Below the pieces are notes generated by a model. That model made no database searches, had not been told where the DNA came from, and saw only the letters and a program-made list of their open reading frames with translations. A program made the position numbers and the translations under genes. Positions 61,246-62,536 of a stretch of 62,536 nucleotides of DNA are shown here, in pieces. This stretch comes from JAJZMY01 sp964604635 (lineage in GTDB: Archaea; Micrarchaeota; Micrarchaeia; Micrarchaeales; Micrarchaeaceae), in the NCBI GenBank assembly GCA_964604635.1, contig CAZRZO010000003.1, forward strand, positions 1 through 62,536. The letters are read 5' to 3'. How positions within the stretch are numbered: the stretch's first letter is position 1; each line of letters opens with the position of its first letter.

Positions 61246-62536
61246 ATGGAAAATCAACAATATGCAAAAACATCTATAGATGCTTTAATAGAATTATTAA
61301 ATGCAAAAGGCAAATCAGAGCTTAATGATATTGCAATTACTTTAGGTATAGCCCCAAATATTGTAGAAGATTGGGCTAAAGTATTAGATAAAAGTAAAAT
61401 AGTAAAAATAACTAATGAATTTGGAAAAATGTATTTAAGTTTAGTTACTTCTTCAAAGGAAAATGGAAAAACAATACAAGAAAAAATGAATGCTCAAACT
61501 TTTACAACAGAATCAAAAATTTCAATACAACTTTTATCATTACAAAAATTTATGACAGTGCTTGATAATTTAAAAAATTATACGCAAGCAGCAGAAAAAA
61601 TTTATAGAGATAAACTACCAAATCTTCAAAAGAGTATTTCTGAAATTAATAAAATTTATTTTTTATTGGAAAATGAAACTAAAGGAGTAGAAAAAATAAA
61701 AAACAATACTCAAAAGTCTTATGATAAAATAAATAAAGAAATTTCAGAGATACAGTTTAAATTAGATAATTTTAAAAATCAAGAATCTATTAAAGTATTA
61801 GATCAACATACACAATCAATAACTAAGATTTTAGACAAAATTCATGAAGTTGAAAATACCATGGATTTAATTAATAAAAATAAAACAGAACAAATTCATC
61901 AATTAAAAAGATCAATGAGTGAGCAATTAAAGCAAATTAATGAGGATATAAATAAAAAAAATAATGATTTGTCATCATCAATAAATATGCTTCATAAAGA
62001 TTTAAAAAATCAAATAAATGAAATTAATAAAGAATATGCTTCATCAAAAAATGTCATTACTTCATTAAATAAACAAAAATCGAAAAATCAACAAATTCAA
62101 AATCTTCTTGCAGATATAAAAGTAAGTTTTAATGATAAATATTATAAAATAGAGCAAAATATCAATAAAAATATTGATACTTTATCTAATAAAACAACAA
62201 TAGTACAAAATGAGATAAAAGGATTAAATGAAAATATTGGAAATGCATCTAAAATAGGTAATCAAATAGAAATTACTAAAAATAATATAGATCAAATATT
62301 AAATCAATCCATTCAAATAAAAGATCAAATACAAAATTTATATAATGAATTAAAATCATTAAATAAAATAACTGAACTAGATAAAAAATTTAGAATAATG
62401 GAGGATATAAATAAAAAAGCAAATGAAACAAAAACCAAAGTATCTACAATTTCACAAAGTATAAAAGATACTGCTGATGCATTGAATTCTGTTATAGAAC
62501 AAGATCAAACTTCTCCACAATCAGATTCATCATCAC
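61246..62536 (+). CDS. Winged-helix plus long coiled-coil protein (3' end beyond window)
   Basis: 430 codons are visible without a stop. Residues 1-65 form an HTH/winged helix: SIDALIELLNAKGKSELNDIAITLGIAPNIVEDWAKVLDKSKIVKI, then MYLSLV as wing. From about 85 onward it is nearly continuous coiled coil (ISEINKIYFLLENETKGVEKIK and similar) with Gln/Asn/Lys heptads. ATG 61246 follows TTGAT by 4 nt. It might be a DNA-bound structural or chromosome-organising protein; that is inference. The end of the window shows a Ser-rich stretch. Confidence 0.75.
   Translation, partial: MENQQYAKTSIDALIELLNAKGKSELNDIAITLGIAPNIVEDWAKVLDKSKIVKITNEFGKMYLSLVTSSKENGKTIQEKMNAQTFTTESKISIQLLSLQKFMTVLDNLKNYTQAAEKIYRDKLPNLQKSISEINKIYFLLENETKGVEKIKNNTQKSYDKINKEISEIQFKLDNFKNQESIKVLDQHTQSITKILDKIHEVENTMDLINKNKTEQIHQLKRSMSEQLKQINEDINKKNNDLSSSINMLHKDLKNQINEINKEYASSKNVITSLNKQKSKNQQIQNLLADIKVSFNDKYYKIEQNINKNIDTLSNKTTIVQNEIKGLNENIGNASKIGNQIEITKNNIDQILNQSIQIKDQIQNLYNELKSLNKITELDKKFRIMEDINKKANETKTKVSTISQSIKDTADALNSVIEQDQTSPQSDSSS

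Noticed and set aside
1..62536. CRISPR array, insertion sequence or prophage
   Set aside because: No regularly spaced repeats, transposase motifs, terminal inverted repeats or phage structural genes were seen on either strand.

Overview
The window is archaeal chromosome. It carries TFB, a proteasome beta subunit, aCPSF1, eIF5A, RpoD/RpoN, S24e/S27ae/L18e, AglB/STT3, an A-type ATPase, Orc1/Cdc6, RNase P proteins Rpp30/Pop5 and aRF1. The DNA is extremely A+T rich (G+C about a quarter or less by eye), genes are compact, and many proteins have short cores or lysine/asparagine-rich tails. tRNA genes carry introns, including in the T-loop, and an Ile tRNA has a genuine UAU anticodon. This mix suggests a reduced, DPANN-like archaeon (Micrarchaeota/Parvarchaeota/Nanoarchaeota grade). 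That placement is inference.

Layout. 1-10.5 kb: envelope-related genes on the minus strand, then TFB, a TRAM protein, proteasome beta, the aCPSF1 termination ribonuclease, eIF5A-S24e-S27ae, a CPBP protease, TrmJ and a dolichol-phosphate-mannose-synthase-like glycosyltransferase. 10.5-16.6 kb: tRNA-Gly, tRNA-Phe (intron), a Hef-like helicase, an antiporter-like protein, SepF, KsgA and a secretion/pilus ATPase. 16.8-21.9 kb: the classical archaeal rpoD - tRNA-Leu - L18e - L13 - S9 - rpoN - S2 - (unknown) - IDI2 string. 22-25.3 kb: an unusual two-gene unit, a 904-residue double-metallophosphoesterase coiled-coil protein plus a PD-(D/E)XK-like nuclease. 25.4-37 kb: TrmI-like methylase, topoisomerase IA, an ABC importer without binding protein, pyrophosphatase, tRNA-Ser and tRNA-Arg with T-loop introns, FkbM methylase, TatD, a histone-fold protein followed in frame by a zinc-ribbon gene, a PRC-barrel protein, pyruvate kinase and NreA. 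37-40 kb: a mercury-resistance-like operon (ArsR regulator, MerA, CC-motif membrane protein, thioredoxin-like protein) under a 16-bp-periodic CATATG operator. 40-52 kb: tRNA-Ile(UAU), a giant AglB with an N-terminal coiled coil, AK6, and an A-ATPase operon H-I-K-E-C-F-A that stops before B and D. 52-62.5 kb: DoxX, a wHTH gene plus a glycosylatable surface protein, Orc1, Rpp30-Pop5, DUF357, SerS, aRF1, an M50 protease and a truncated wHTH coiled-coil protein.

Translation signals are very regular. Most starts are preceded by (G/T/A)GAT, often GGTGAT or GTGAT and complementary to the archaeal 16S 3' end, with 3-4 nt before the start codon. Using this rule I moved many starts downstream to the true ATG/TTG. 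The same rule exposes three genes with no ATG, GTG or TTG at their 5' end but a perfectly placed Shine-Dalgarno before ATT, ATA and CTG: a zinc-ribbon protein, a surface protein and RNase P Rpp30. The other standout is aRF1, in which the near-universal GGQ catalytic motif reads GGA. All functional statements come from reading motifs by eye; no database search was possible.
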